Source: Paraphysoderma sedebokerense
Taxonomy: Eukaryota > Blastocladiomycota > Physodermatomycetes > Physodermatales > Physodermataceae
NCBI GenBank assembly: GCA_025602915.1
Contig: JAHLJZ010000019.1
Coordinates: 248,001-312,000 of the forward strand
Direction: 5' to 3'
DNA: 64,000 bases
Of this stretch, positions 49,355-61,261 are shown piece after piece; position 1 is the first letter of the stretch, and every line of letters starts with the position of its first letter. Below the pieces are notes generated by a model. The model saw only the letters and a program-made list of their open reading frames with translations. It was not told the DNA's origin and made no database searches. The position numbers and the translations under genes were made by a program.

Positions 49355-49681
49355 TCAGAAGCATACCAATTGTTTAGTTTCCCAAAAGTATTCTTGATTC
49401 GTAGTTCGAGGTAACGTATACTTTTCATGCGGTAATTGATTCTGTTTCTTGGCGAATGCAAGATATTCGGCTTGATTATGAAATTGAAATGAAGACAATA
49501 ACCATATTTCCGAGTTAAGTATTGAGCTTATCATACTTCGAGCAAGAAGCTTTGCATTAAAATCGCACTGTGTCCTTGCTGCTTGCATAACGATCACTTA
49601 CCATCACGTACTGTTGTATCTGTTAAATGAACTGGTGCAGTATTAGGTGTGGCGGTTAAAACGAGGGCTATATATATGCAT
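49355..49681 (-). CDS. Possible small secreted-protein gene or remnant
   Basis: ATG 49681-49679 opens MHIYIALVLTATPNTAPVHL followed by TDTTVRD, which resembles a short signal peptide and mature start. Just downstream, in another frame, come RTQCDFNAKLLARSMISSIL and NSEIWLLSSFQFHNQAEYLA, then LPHEKYTLPRTTNQEYFWE, ending at TGA 49355-49357 or continuing past a GTATGC donor at the KQL codon. Joining the two needs a 23-nt GTAAGT...CAG intron, which is shorter than any other here. Either an unusual mini-intron or a decayed gene. No family recognised. Confidence 0.3.
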
Positions 49682-50603
49682 GATGTTCAATGAGCATTGT
49701 TGGAGTAATTTGGAAATTTTACGCAAAAATTGATCAATTCCGAGTACATTATTGGTAATAGCAATCAGCAATGAGTTGGATGATTGTATGATGCAAATAT
49801 AAGTAGAAATAGGGATGCATTATAGTTAGTGAGTCTGATGACCATTTATGACATGAATGCTGTAAATTTTGGCATATGTATCTATATAGGTCACTCCGGT
49901 ATTGTTTTATAGAACTCACTTCAGTTCTAGTAAGTTTAACGTGATGTCTAAAAAGCGGAATTAACGACATGAAAGAGAATAATTTGCTCACTGTTTTTTA
50001 TTTTAGGACTTAACATGTAACTATCAGTAAGTCGATGTCGTCTCATTTCCTTCTTAATCGTTTCTTCGAGAATCGAGTTTTGATGAATAGTGTTGACTTG
50101 TTTCGCTTCTTTTTGCTTTTCTGCCATATTTGCGTAATTGGGATTGGCGATCCGACAAATCTGACCACTAAGTTCTCACTATGTAAGATTGTAGGCAATG
50201 AATGTATTAGAAGATAAAACGTAAAATGCGGTAATCGCGTTCAGTCAGACTTCTGCGCTAGAAAATCAGTTCGAGAATCTTGGGATGTCGCGTTCGTGAT
50301 ATGTGTAGCCCCTTAGGGAAAGTACAAACTCAGAGATAGGTACAACTGTTAAATGACACAATCGAGCTGGAATTTCTATTCAGGTGGTAACTTACATTAG
50401 ATTAAGATAGTAATACAATACGATATAGCTACACAAAGAAAAATCGCCCTAATGACAATAACATACACTAAACTACAATGATTTTTCCGTCATTTTTTTT
50501 TTGTTCGTGCAAATTTTAAGTACAGCATAGATACAAATTCTAGCCTGCTAGATGTCAAATGTCACTTCCACTTGAAACCGAGACAATAGTAACAACGAAT
50601 TCC

Positions 50604-53600
50604 TTAGACGTAGTTGTACTTGGCTTCCAATCTTTCTTGGAAATCAAACAAAACCACAGGATCAATATCCCAATCATTACTTCGTTGGCTTTCTACTTCT
50701 CCACCTTCAATTTCAACCCCAACATCTTGACTCATCCTTGAAATTGCGCTGTGAAAAGAGATGTTTGAGACAAAGCTCTCAGCAACTGGGGAGAAGGGGG
50801 GACTCGCCGGTGATGTAATATTGTGCTGCGAAACTGACACGCCATAGGATGTGGCGGGGTCTGGTGAAGTAAATGTCGTGTCGGGGTGTATGGTATCGGT
50901 TATTGGATTATAAACCATTAGTGAAACGCTTGAGCGGTTCGTAAAGTCTGCCGATGTAACACGGATGTTCTTGTTGGATAATGGATGAGTATTGGAGGAT
51001 TGGGAGGGAGTTTGTGGTAACACTTTGTTGGAAGAACGTAGACGTGAGACTGATTTGGAGGAGCTAACAGAAGAGAACTCATGTTTGGCCAATTCAGCAG
51101 GCATCGGTGCTGGTGTTATTTTACGATTTTTGCTTTTTGATTGGGAATGATACGATGGAGCGGGAGATTTAAGAGCGATATTCTTTTGTTTCTTCTTATT
51201 GGAGATTCTTTCTTTGTCATTTTTCAACGGCGATTTATTCGCGACGGGGACCTCCAAGAGTTTCGGATTTTTCGTCGTTTTAGGAGACGAACGAGCAGAA
51301 GGAATAATTTCAACGGTGCTGAATCGTACATGCGGAGTGGACTTCGAAGGAGAATCAACAGAGGTTGGAACTTCAATCCTTTGAATCTGATTTAGAGGAA
51401 TCGGATAATCCAATGTAAGAACGCTGACGTTGCTATATCTCTTGGCGTATTCTTCTCTTTCCGATTTCGACGCGGTTGGCAATTGCACAATTAGCTGTTT
51501 CGGTTGAGGCGAGACTTCTTTTGGGGCAAAACTTTGGGTAGTAACATTGGAGGCTTGAGTGACCGATTGACGCTCATCAATTTGAGGCACAGGTCGAGGC
51601 AGAACTTGTGGCGCTGGACTGACGATTTCGACTTCTTCTTCTTCAACTTCGTCCTCGGATTCCACCTCAAAGTCTACTTGAGGAGCTATTTCGACTCGTT
51701 TAATTAGATTCAGATGGATCGGATGATTCACGGTCAATTCGCTAGCAGTGCTGAATCGGCGTTGATATTCTGCTTGCTCTGAAGCCGAAGCTTCGGGAAG
51801 TTGAACAACAATTTCAGCGGGTTGAGGGGCAGCCCGAGGCTTTGGTGTTGGTTTTGTCTTCTTTACTTTGGCGACAGGCTTTGGGGCTTCCTCCACAAGT
51901 TCTACTTCCTCCTCTTCGGATTCAACCTCAATTTCTATTTCCGGAAACACTTCGACACGTTTTATCTGATTCAATACGATTGGATGGTCCACAGTCAATT
52001 CGCTAGCATTGCTGAATCGTCGTTGATATTCTGCTTGATCAGCTGCTGAAGCTTCGGGGAGTTGAACAACAATTTCAGAGGGTTGAGGCGCAGCGTGAGG
52101 TTTTGTGGCGGATTTCGTCTTCTTCGGTTCAGATTTTGGTTTCGGAGCTTCCTTTACAATTTCAACTTCTTCTTCTTCCGATCCAACTCCTACTTCAACT
52201 TGAGGGGCGATCTCAATTCGCTTGACTTGACTGAGATGGACGGGAAAGTCCAAAGTCAATTCACTAGCGTTACTAAATCTTCGTTGATATTCAGATTGTT
52301 CAGAGGCAGAGGCTTCAGGGAATTGAATGACCACTTCGACGGGTTGAGGTACAGCTGAGGGTTTGTGAGCCGACTTGGACTTCGGTTTAGATTTAGGCTT
52401 CGGGGTCGCCAGTACAATTTCAATGATTTCTTCCTCCGACTCAATATCAATTTCTACTTCGGGGGCAATTTCAACTCTTTTAATTTGATTCAGATGAATG
52501 GGATAATCAATAGTCATATCACTATCAGTACTGAATCTACGTCGGTACTCTGCCTGTTCCGAAGGGGAAGCTTCGGGAAATTGAATGACAACTTCCGCAG
52601 ATCGAGAGAGAGCTCGAGTTTTGGGAATTGATTTTGCCTTTCTCTGTTTAGGTTTAGGCTTCGGCGTCTCAGCTACGATTTCTACTTCGTCCTCTTCAGA
52701 TTCAATGTCAATCTCGACTTGAGGTGCCACTTCGACGCGCTTGATTTGATTGAGGTGTATGGGATAATCCACTGTCATATCACTGTCAGTACTAAACCGG
52801 CGTCGGTACTCAGCTTGCTCCGCAGCTGACGCTTCAGGGAATTGGATGACGACTTCCGCTGATTGAGGAGTACTGCGAGCTTTAGGACTCGATTTAGACT
52901 TCTTTGTTTTAGGTTTAAGCTTCGGGACCTCTTGTATTATTTTAATTTCTTCCTCTTCAGATTCAATCTCCAGTTCAACTTGAGGCACAACTTCGACTCG
53001 CGCGATCTGATTGAGATGTATCGGATAATCGATTGTCAAATCACTATCAGTACTGAATCTACGTTGGTACTCCGACTTCTCGGCGGCAGAGGCTTCGGGC
53101 AATTTCATGACAACTTGGGACGCTTGAATTGAAGGGCGAGATCTCTGTGATTTCGCTTTCATTGCTTTTGATCTAGGCTTAGGAGTTTCCGCTACAAGTT
53201 CAACTTCTTCCTCTTCGGATTCAACCTCTAGTTCAGCTGGAGCTTCGACTTCTACCCTGCCTATTTCATTCAAATTTATCGGATAGTCCAAGGTCAATTC
53301 ACTAGCGTTACTAAATCTACGAGAATAGTCTTGCTTCATCGAGTCCGATACATCTGGATAGCTAAGAGCAGAGCTAGCCGGGATCGCAGTTGTGCTGCGA
53401 GCTGATCTTGGAGTAGATTTTGTATTTTTGGGCGATTTTTTCTTGCGAAAGGGTGATTTGTCTGCAGAAATTACCGGTTGTTGAGGCGTTTCGATACGTT
53501 GAAGTTGGCTTACTTGCAGGGGATAAGCTACCGTTAATTCACTGGATGTGCTATATCTTCGTTGATATTCCTGCTTTTCGGCTTCCGTCGCTTCAGGGAA

Positions 53601-56600
53601 TTGAAATTGTGGGCCTGACGTAAATGCGGACTGACTTCGTGCGTTGACCGAAGAATTCGTGTGAAGGACATCTTCAATGTCAGATTCCACCTCACTCTCT
53701 TCTTCAATGGTTTCGGGTACTCCACCGTGGAGAATTTCATTTAACTTCACCGGGTAGTCCAATGTCAACTCACTTGCAGTACTATATCGTCGTTGATATT
53801 CCCGTTTTTGCTCCTCCGAGGCTTCTGGAAATTGAGAGCTTTGCCCGGCGTTACCCGGCACTTTAAGTGATCTTGATTTCGATTGACCTGAGGATTTGGT
53901 TTTGCCTCCCTTTGATCTCTGTTGGACCTGAGCAGCCGAATCAGCAGTCGCGCCGCACATTCGTTGAACCTGATTTAATGGAACCGGATACTCAATCGTC
54001 AACTCACTCGCGTTGCTGAACCGGCGTCGGTAATCTTGTTTGTCAGACTCGGATACATTGTGAGTTTGATATTCCGTGTTATTCGAAGCTCCGTGTTCAG
54101 AGACTTGTTTCGATTTAGCTTTCGGTGAAGTCTTGAGATGTTCTGATTCTTGAATTCTTTGACCGACAGGAGTTGGATAGTCAACTGTTAATTGACTTGC
54201 GCCACTGTAACGATTGCGATATTCTCTCTTCAACTGGTCGGATACGCCATTCGATGATGATGAATTTTTGAAAGCTCTCTCATCGTTCAAAGGTGAGGAT
54301 ACTGGAGTGTCAGACTGAAGCGAACTTCTCCTCGGATGATCACGTACTGATACACTCGAATCCGTGGCATTGTCCGGGGTAACGGTATTGGCTGAATTAA
54401 TACAAGCGACCGGGAACATTCCATCCGAGATATGTTTTGTCAAATTAGCCTAGATATAGCAAGATATTAATTAGTTCAATCAACAAATAAGGCTGCTACT
54501 TGTACAGTAATCCTTACCCCTCGTGCCCAACCGTCATCAAATAGTTCGTACACCACAACTTTATCACCAGCATCCAGAGGCATCTCATCCTCTCGCTCCG
54601 GGATGAAACCCAAAGTGACCCTTATACCGGTAGGTTTTTTGTTAAAATTCAGTGAAGGTGAGGCGTTTCGGGATTCCTTCTCTCTCTTCCTAGATAAGGA
54701 TGCTGGTGTAGGCACTGATTCCATATTACCGAAGGCGGAGCTCGGATCTGGGAATGACATGTGGGAAGCAATGCTTTGAACGGAAAATCGTCGCTCAGAC
54801 AAGTAAGCGGTATCTTGGGATGACGGTGACGATGCTGAAAATGCAGGGGCACCGCTGGACGAAATACTCAAAGCATTATGTCGATCGGAGACGGAATGGG
54901 TGTCATTTGTATAATCGCTAAATCCATCGAGATCGTCTTCTGAATGGAGTCCATCATCATGATTATCGTTAAATCCACGTTCGTTAATAAATTCCTGTCC
55001 GTTCACACCATGATTGTACATTGACTGAATTCTATCGTCTTTCGCTTCGCTATTGCTACTTCCCTCAATATGAAAGCTCATTGATCGATCGGAATCGTGT
55101 TCCACCTTTTTATTCCTGAGGCGCCTCGATCTCAATCTGAACAAGAAGAATGCAATAACCACGACAGCAGCGATGGTCCAAGCAATTACCAATATCAAAG
55201 TGTAATTTGGCGATGTTCCGGTTCGAGCTGGTTCCTCTGTTGAAGCGGGTGATTCGGGAGAAGAAGGAGCTATGGGACCTAAAGCGTAAAACTTAATTGA
55301 ACATGGTTTTCGACGTAAAATTTTGAAGCATTGAATACACTTACTGTTATTAGGGGCAGGAGCAGGACCGACGGACTGTGCACATAGTTTGCTAACCCCG
55401 CAAAAGTTAGCCAAAGAATTGGCCGCATTCTGCTCGGCACATAGGTTGTTGGGAATCGCTGTACATGATGCGAGTGATCGCGGGCGAGGTGTGTCCGGAA
55501 TAGTCGAAAATCCGGATTGAGCAAATGATCTGTTTTAAAATAAATACATACATTTAACAAAAATTGCTTTGCATGAGGTCGATGGGTTAAAGACTTACAG
55601 CGCAGACAGACTATCCATACTCCCGATCCATTTCGGGAGCTGGCCGTCAAATTGATTTCGTGAGACATCCCTAAATGAATTTAAAGTTTAAAATTGCGTC
55701 ACAAAACTGTTGATCATTGTCAAACTTACAGTGTCCTAAGACTGGCCAATTTGCTGAAATTCGGTAGGGGCCCTGAAAAGTTGTTCCCGGACAGATTTAA
55801 TTCATGAAGTCGAGGTAAAGATTCCAATGAGTTCGGTAAGACTCCACTTAATTTCGTATTTTGAATCGTTCTACATAATTCTGTAAGCCTTAAAATTTTC
55901 AGTCAGAGGCACAAGCTAAAACTTACAGAGTTTCGAGCGACTGCAAGTTGGTACCAATAAATGGCGGAAAGCTCCCATTTATAGGTAAGTCTTTGAGTAC
56001 GCTGATAATAAATTAGTTAGAGATCATGGAAACCACAAAATCGATTAATGAAAATGAATGAACTCACAGTGTTCTCAAGTTGGAAAGACTGGATATTTCC
56101 GGATGAATATATGAAACTGGAACATTGTTAATTGATCTATAGAGGATAAAATTTAGTCAGAAACCGCATGTCAGATGGACCGCAAATCAAATTGGAAGCA
56201 CTTACAATGATTTCAAATTGTTTAATCGTGATATTCCGCTGGGGAAATCACCATTGAATACCGTATTCCGAACAGTCCTACAAAATGAATAGGTTATGAT
56301 TAAAGGTCCCACCGGTAATAATCCACTTCATTCAACATACAAATCTTCCAATGTAGTCATAAGCGTCAGTCTACCCCAGTACGCACTTAAATATTCCGGC
56401 CACCCAGTTAATGATACGTTCAGCCGCCGTATGGATGTTAATTGAGTAAATGCATTGTAATCTCCGACTGGACCTGTATAATTGCTAGTAATTTATATAA
56501 ATGTGACAAATGGACAGAGTAAGAAAAAAAGAGTCAGTTTTTTGGCGCCGTGAAAGCGAGAGTTCAAGGACACTATTCATGAAGTTGATGCAGCAAGTTA

Positions 56601-56825
56601 GCAACCGTACATTGATTCTATCGTGCCTGTTGTTGGATTACAAGATACACTCGCCGCATCTTGACAGCAATTCAAATTGTTTATCAAAGGGAACGCTAGA
56701 TTAAGAGCGGGACATTGATTTACTCTGCCGCCATTGAACTGCGCGAAGGATACTGAGAGCATATACGCTGATAACACGCATAGGGATATCGTTTTGTAAT
56801 GGGCGGAAGTGCTGTGGAGAGACAT
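50604..56825 (-). CDS. LRR receptor-like protein: signal peptide, LRRs, TM, SH3, 12 RRFS-type repeats
   Basis: One gene of about 12 exons. ATG 56825-56823 starts a signal peptide (TISLCVLSAYMLSVSFA). An LRR cap follows (FPLINNLNCCQDAASVSC), then about seven plant-like LRRs, each on a small exon (for example LHELNLSGNNFSGPLPNFSK). A Cys-containing stalk with CGVSKLC comes next, then one transmembrane span (LILVIAWTIAAVVVIAFFLF) before LRSRRLRNKK. The cytoplasmic side has an acidic Ser-rich linker with RRFSVQS, then an SH3 domain: GFIPEREDEMPLDAGDKVVV, YELFDDGWARG|ANLTKHISDGMFPVAC. The GTAAGG...CTAG intron joins the SH3 halves in frame, which links the LRR and repeat parts into one protein. The final exon (50604-54443, 1279 codons) is mostly 12 repeats with R-R-[FY]-S. 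TAA 50604-50606. A cell-surface sensor feeding a phosphorylation-regulated scaffold is inferred. Confidence 0.82.
51368..54245 (-). repeat. Twelve coding repeats, about 87 codons each in the core
   Basis: Each unit ends in a conserved block Y.RRFS..SELT.DYP..LNQI.RVE. Ten of twelve have RR[FY]S; the first has NRYS and the last KRYS. In units 6-11 (about 51690-53255, six units in 1566 bp) the full 86-87-residue unit is conserved: an acidic patch (ESEEEE), EI/EIV, a Pro-Lys-rich basic linker, QFPEASASEQAEY and the RRFS block. Units 1-5 and 12 share only the block and differ in linker length. This suggests recent amplification of the middle units from an older array. Confidence 0.85.
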
Positions 56826-57929
56826 GGTGACATGCCCTGAGGTGCAAAAGTGACAAAACAAACAAGAGAGTAAAAGAAATGGGAAGTATCGATTGCACTT
56901 TGGAATTGGTGATGTCGAGGGCTTTGGGGTGTGGAATTGCGGAATAGAGGTGGCTTGGGTTAAGGACTGCACAGACTGGAGGAATAATAATGTAGGCGCC
57001 AAGCCTCTGCGGCCTCAGAGGCTGCCCGCGCACCACATCGCTCCACGGGTGCAGGGTTTTGCCGATAAAAGTGTGAAATTCATCATTCGTGTCGAAGCCG
57101 CTCACAAGCCTCCGTCACAACTGGCCACATGAAATTGGATCACTTTAGGCTTTCTGACCAATCTACGATTTCTTTCAAGTTGTCTGTTCGAAAGAGGCTT
57201 TATGTAACGATATGGTGCATTGTCAGCCGCACAATATTCATTCGAGTATGAGATAGATTTTCAGCATTATCAAGAACGAGCATTTCCGCATGCTGAAATT
57301 AAGTGTAGTAAGCTTAGTTTCGCATACTAGTCAATTTCACTTAGTTTTCCAAATACCTCTGCAATGCTTAAGCGGATGTGTCAGGGAAGTTATTTGAAAG
57401 ATAGGATCCAATAACTATCTGTTGGTAACAATCTAATTAGGTGATATTTAACATGACAATACGTTTTCCGGTAATATGTCTACATGCAGACCCGGCATCA
57501 AATCAACCGTTGCATCAGCTCTCCTGTCAATCAGCGATCAAGAAATGTTCCCCTGTACATCCCAGAATAATAAGGAACAATAAGCATCAGCGTCCTTGGA
57601 TATTCCGTCCGACTTGGATTTCCCACCCTGTTCCCAGGACCGTCTGCAGACTCTTAATTGCAAATTTGCAGGGGAATTTGGACGCCCAACAAGGTTTCGG
57701 TTCCATTGTCCTGCCCACGTGGACAGCGTTCAGCGATGACATCACCGCAAACTTAATGCTCCACGACGGCTAATCAGTATTAAAATCACTCCTTCGATCC
57801 ATCTCATCAGAGGTGCTATCCTGGATACAATCCCTTATATGAATCTTGTCCTGTTGCCACTCATCTTTCTCTCATCACTACACGCATTTGGCCCCTCCTA
57901 ACTGCTGTTTCCCCGCCGAATCCAAAGTC
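56826..57929. other. Divergent promoter region of LRR-SH3 and GATA genes
   Basis: About 1.1 kb. A GC-rich patch near 57000-57060 holds a small hairpin: GCCTCTG at 57003-57009 and CAGAGGC at 57016-57022. Open frames on both strands (56598-57132, 57441-57773) overlap one another and show no family signature. The GATA reading frame stays open upstream of its first ATG to about 57846 but has no ATG there. Confidence 0.4.
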
Positions 57930-60672
57930 ATGGAAAGATCCTATCGACAGAATGTTAGTAGCGACCGGTATCCGACGGCACTGCGACTGATTCCTGAGAC
58001 AGCAGCGCCTTCATATCCGTACGAACAGAGCGGAAATAAAAATCAACCGCATATTTCTTCATCCCGTCCACTTTCTTCGTCAGCTACATCTAGCGTGGTT
58101 TATCCAACCTCAGTTTCCCAACCCCAAATATCTTTGCCTTCGACAGATGCTTTGTTATCTTTTACGTCACCAGTTTTAGGAACGCAGTCCAATGTATCGA
58201 GAGTGGATCCGTTTTTATGCCCGCCTTCAACACGGCCTGATATTCAGCATCCAAGTTTGACCAGCGACTTTTCGCTATCTCCAAGACCCCAGGCTTCAAC
58301 GCAGCCGTTACAATTAACAAACTGGAGTTTTCCAGAATCTCAATCGTCCGCTCTGAATGCAGCATCACAAATCAGATCGAGAGAAGCAGTGCCGGCAAAA
58401 TTCCAAAACACGTTCACTCCATATAGATCATTCCTTGATTCGCCTTCAAACATGTCTTCCTGGAATGACTATGCTCTTCAACAAGGGACGTCACAACCGG
58501 CTTCTCGCATTCTATACGACACTCAGATGCAAGTTGCTCCTTCGCAGTTTTCTTTGTCAAATATGCAGAATACGAATGGGATGAACCGCAGCAGTTCTCT
58601 GGATTACATGGGCTCTCTTTTCAACCAACCGAATGCGCACTCTGTTGCCCCAATGTCAACTTCAGCATATAAATTACCGCTTCCGCCAAACGCAAGCCCA
58701 ATAACATATCGACGATCTTCAATAAGTCAGGATGTCCCTGTAAACCTCCCTGTTCAGCGACGCTCTTCTGTCTCTGTTTCTTACCCGTCACAGACTTCAT
58801 CGCTTGTATCATCCAATCCCCCTCATACCGTAGGACAGTACTCCTATCAGTATCCATCTCCGGCGTATTCCCCGATCCCTGCATCCCGCGCAATACCTTC
58901 GCAACATCCCCCTTTTCCTCCTCCAACCGCTATACCACATCATCAACCTCGTTCGATTGACCCCTTCGGCTCATTTCCGTCATATAGTTCAATAGTGCTT
59001 CCGAGACCGAAAGAACCGGAAAGTGGAGTAGGCCCAATGGCGTTTGAGCTGGAAACCTCAAGAAAGCACAAAACATACGAAGCTGCGACAGGTACACCTG
59101 GAGCGCCTAGGGTGTGTGCAAATTGTGGAACTCGGGATTCCCCAAGCTGGAGACGGTATGGAGAAGGGAAAGATTTGTTGTGGTAAGTGTAAGCTTTGAT
59201 TTGAGGCTATACTGCACACTCTAACATTTTCTCGTCCTCAGTAATGCTTGTGGGCTCTAGTACGTATTGGCTTGATGAAGATTAATTTGAGCATGTTCTT
59301 CTCACAGTTTAGTGACCGTTTGCGTTGTCCTCAACTATTTTATAGCATCAAGTTACATGGTACCCACCGACCAGTTAGCGTCGATGCAGATGGTGTTGTT
59401 CGGGTCGTAAGGTGATTACAAAAGCAGCTTTCTATTGAGTAGGTATCATATACTCACCTAATTTGGTTTTTTTTTTTTTGCAGAACGAATGTTGCGTCTC
59501 TCTATAATCAGTGTACAAATTGTGGGACTCGAAAAACTCCGTTGTGGCGACGCGGAGTGAACGGAGAAATTCTATGTACGACGTGTGATGATATTTCGAT
59601 TCTATAGCTCTGTCTAACTAAGAATACTGTTCCCATTCACTAGGTAATGCTTGTGGCCTTTTCTACAAGCAGCACAAGCATCACCGACCTGTATCAGACT
59701 CGTCTCTTAGGGGACGACACTTCAAATCTAGCGGCGTGTCAGAGTCTTCTACGTCAATTAAAAAGAAGTCAAAGTCAAAGAAGAAGAAGAAAAACGACCC
59801 CGAACGGTCGATGCAGGATGATTATACTGTTTCTCCCGATGGAAGTACAAGTCCAGATAATCAGAACACTTCAATCATGAATTCTCCCTTGTTCGATCCC
59901 TCGTTGCGTTTTTTACCTCAGTCGGACTTGTACCTGCCGCGTTCTACCGATCATTTGTCTCAACCTATATCATGTTTACAGGGTGTCCTGGACTCAGCCG
60001 CAATAATGAAAGGGGCTGATAAATCAGAAGGTGATGCTGTTTATAATTGCCTTTGTCAGATGTTTATGTGTATTGACCCACCTGAACACAGGCAATCTTG
60101 ATGAAGCGCTATCAGCGGAATCCAATGGAGGACAAAGTGCGTCAAGATCTCGGTCCGGAACGGACTCCTCGCGCAGCGATTTTGAAGGTGGATTGGACCA
60201 TCACCATCAACAAACTCAACATAACATATCTTCATCGTCGACTTCGTCCTTTCCCAAAAAAACTTCAACTAATCCAACTGCCTCGGCCATTTCTCGCGCA
60301 TCTAATCAACACTCTTATCTTGTGCCATCATCGATACCACCAGAATCCCCGACTCTTTCGAATTTATCACTCTCCCTACCAATGTCAGCGCGTTTGTTGC
60401 TTCAGCTATCTGGCAACCCTGAATTTACAGAATTACAGGCAAACCAGGCGCAACTTCAATCGTCCGATCCAACGGTGACCACATCATCCACCAACGCTCA
60501 TTCATTGTCTGCAAAGAATCAAATACGCGACCAGCAAGGTCAGACTCAAAGGGCAGAGACTCAACTTGGACTCAACTTTTTCGGATCAACAGAATCAGAT
60601 TCACAGCAACGAGTCGACCCAAATTATACTCCCCATCCAAAATTAAAAGTATCTAATTTGGTGTCACAATAA
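57930..60672 (+). CDS. Two-finger GATA transcription factor
   Basis: A nuclear DNA-binding regulator. Exons: 57930-59182, 59242-59259, 59346-59411, 59484-59575, 59644-60030, 60092-60672. The N-terminal ~390 residues are Ser/Pro/Gln-rich. Finger 1: CANCGTRDSPSWRRYGEGKD then LLCNACGL (Cys spacing 2-18-2). Finger 2, 40 or so residues later: CTNCGTRKTPLWRRGVNGEI then LCNACGLFYKQHKHHRP (2-17-2, the usual fungal type). A basic stretch KKKSKSKKKKK is a likely nuclear localisation signal, and a Ser/Gln-rich C terminus ends at TAA 60670-60672. Two GATA fingers recall fungal siderophore repressors (SreA/Urbs1/Sfu1), but the Cys-rich region between fingers typical of those is absent, so an iron role is not supported. 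The start is the first in-frame ATG. Confidence 0.85.
59242..59259 (+). other. 18-nt microexon encoding the second ligand pair of GATA finger 1
   Basis: TAATGCTTGTGGGCTCTA lies between an acceptor (CCTCAG) and a donor (GTACGT). It supplies N-A-C-G-L and completes the split Cys codon before it and the Tyr codon after it. Without it the first zinc finger loses its last two cysteines. Confidence 0.75.
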
Positions 60673-61261
60673 TATGTACGATTATTTCTTGCAAGAACAC
60701 CGATGCGGACACGTGAAATTTGTACAAATTGAATAGACTAAGTAGCATCCTTTCTCTAAGCTCACACTGCCAATGCGAGTTCAAATAATGTCGTCCTGCA
60801 TCATCGATTAGTTGTATATAAAGCGTACATGTATATCCGTGACGTCTATTGTTTATCGACATAGTGATATCTTCTAGTCATGTATTCATAATGTAGTATA
60901 ACCCAAAAGCTCGATTTAGCATACCTCGTTGTCTTTTTATTAATGCGGTATTTTGCGAAGTGCGGTGACACACCGGATGGACATGATTAAGCAATACGGT
61001 GGACGAATTAATTTTCAATTGTGATTTATTACAATGAATAAATTATCTCTCCCAAATCTTTACTTTTCATTAAAAATTTTCACAAAATGCTACTTTTCTC
61101 CAACTAACAAGATAATTTGTTATTCCCAAATTAGAATTGAAAAATATTCTTACAGTAACAGTAAATCAAAATAAAATGAACAAACACAAAAATACATCGC
61201 CATTCTTCACTTCTCGCTCTCCCATTCAAAGATTCTTCGACCAGACATATACCCATTCTCC
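60673..61261. other. Convergent 3' spacer
   Basis: Between the GATA gene (+) and STT4 (-). AT-rich, with AATAAA-type signals around 61034-61041. No gene seen. Confidence 0.4.

Larger units (their letters stand above)
48892..50603. other. 1.7-kb gene-poor spacer
   Basis: Between NME5 (+) and the LRR-SH3 gene (-). It holds the 12-bp inverted repeat at 49199-49273 and a possible small gene or gene remnant on the minus strand at 49355-49681. A minus-strand frame at 49749-49991 (MSLIPLFRHHVKLTRTE then a GTGAGT donor) is weaker. Poly-T at 50492-50502. Nothing else recognised. Confidence 0.4.

Noticed and set aside
51141-53132. Several plus-strand frames rich in Phe, Arg and Asn
   Set aside because: Antisense shadows of the repeat exon; they repeat with the same period because the coding repeats do.
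57003-57022. Small GC-rich hairpin GCCTCTG/CAGAGGC
   Set aside because: Only a 7-bp stem; such pairs are common by chance in GC-rich patches.
56701-57105. 134-codon minus-strand frame overlapping the LRR gene start
   Set aside because: Out of frame with the signal peptide exon; composition reflects the overlap with the real exon and a GC-rich promoter patch.
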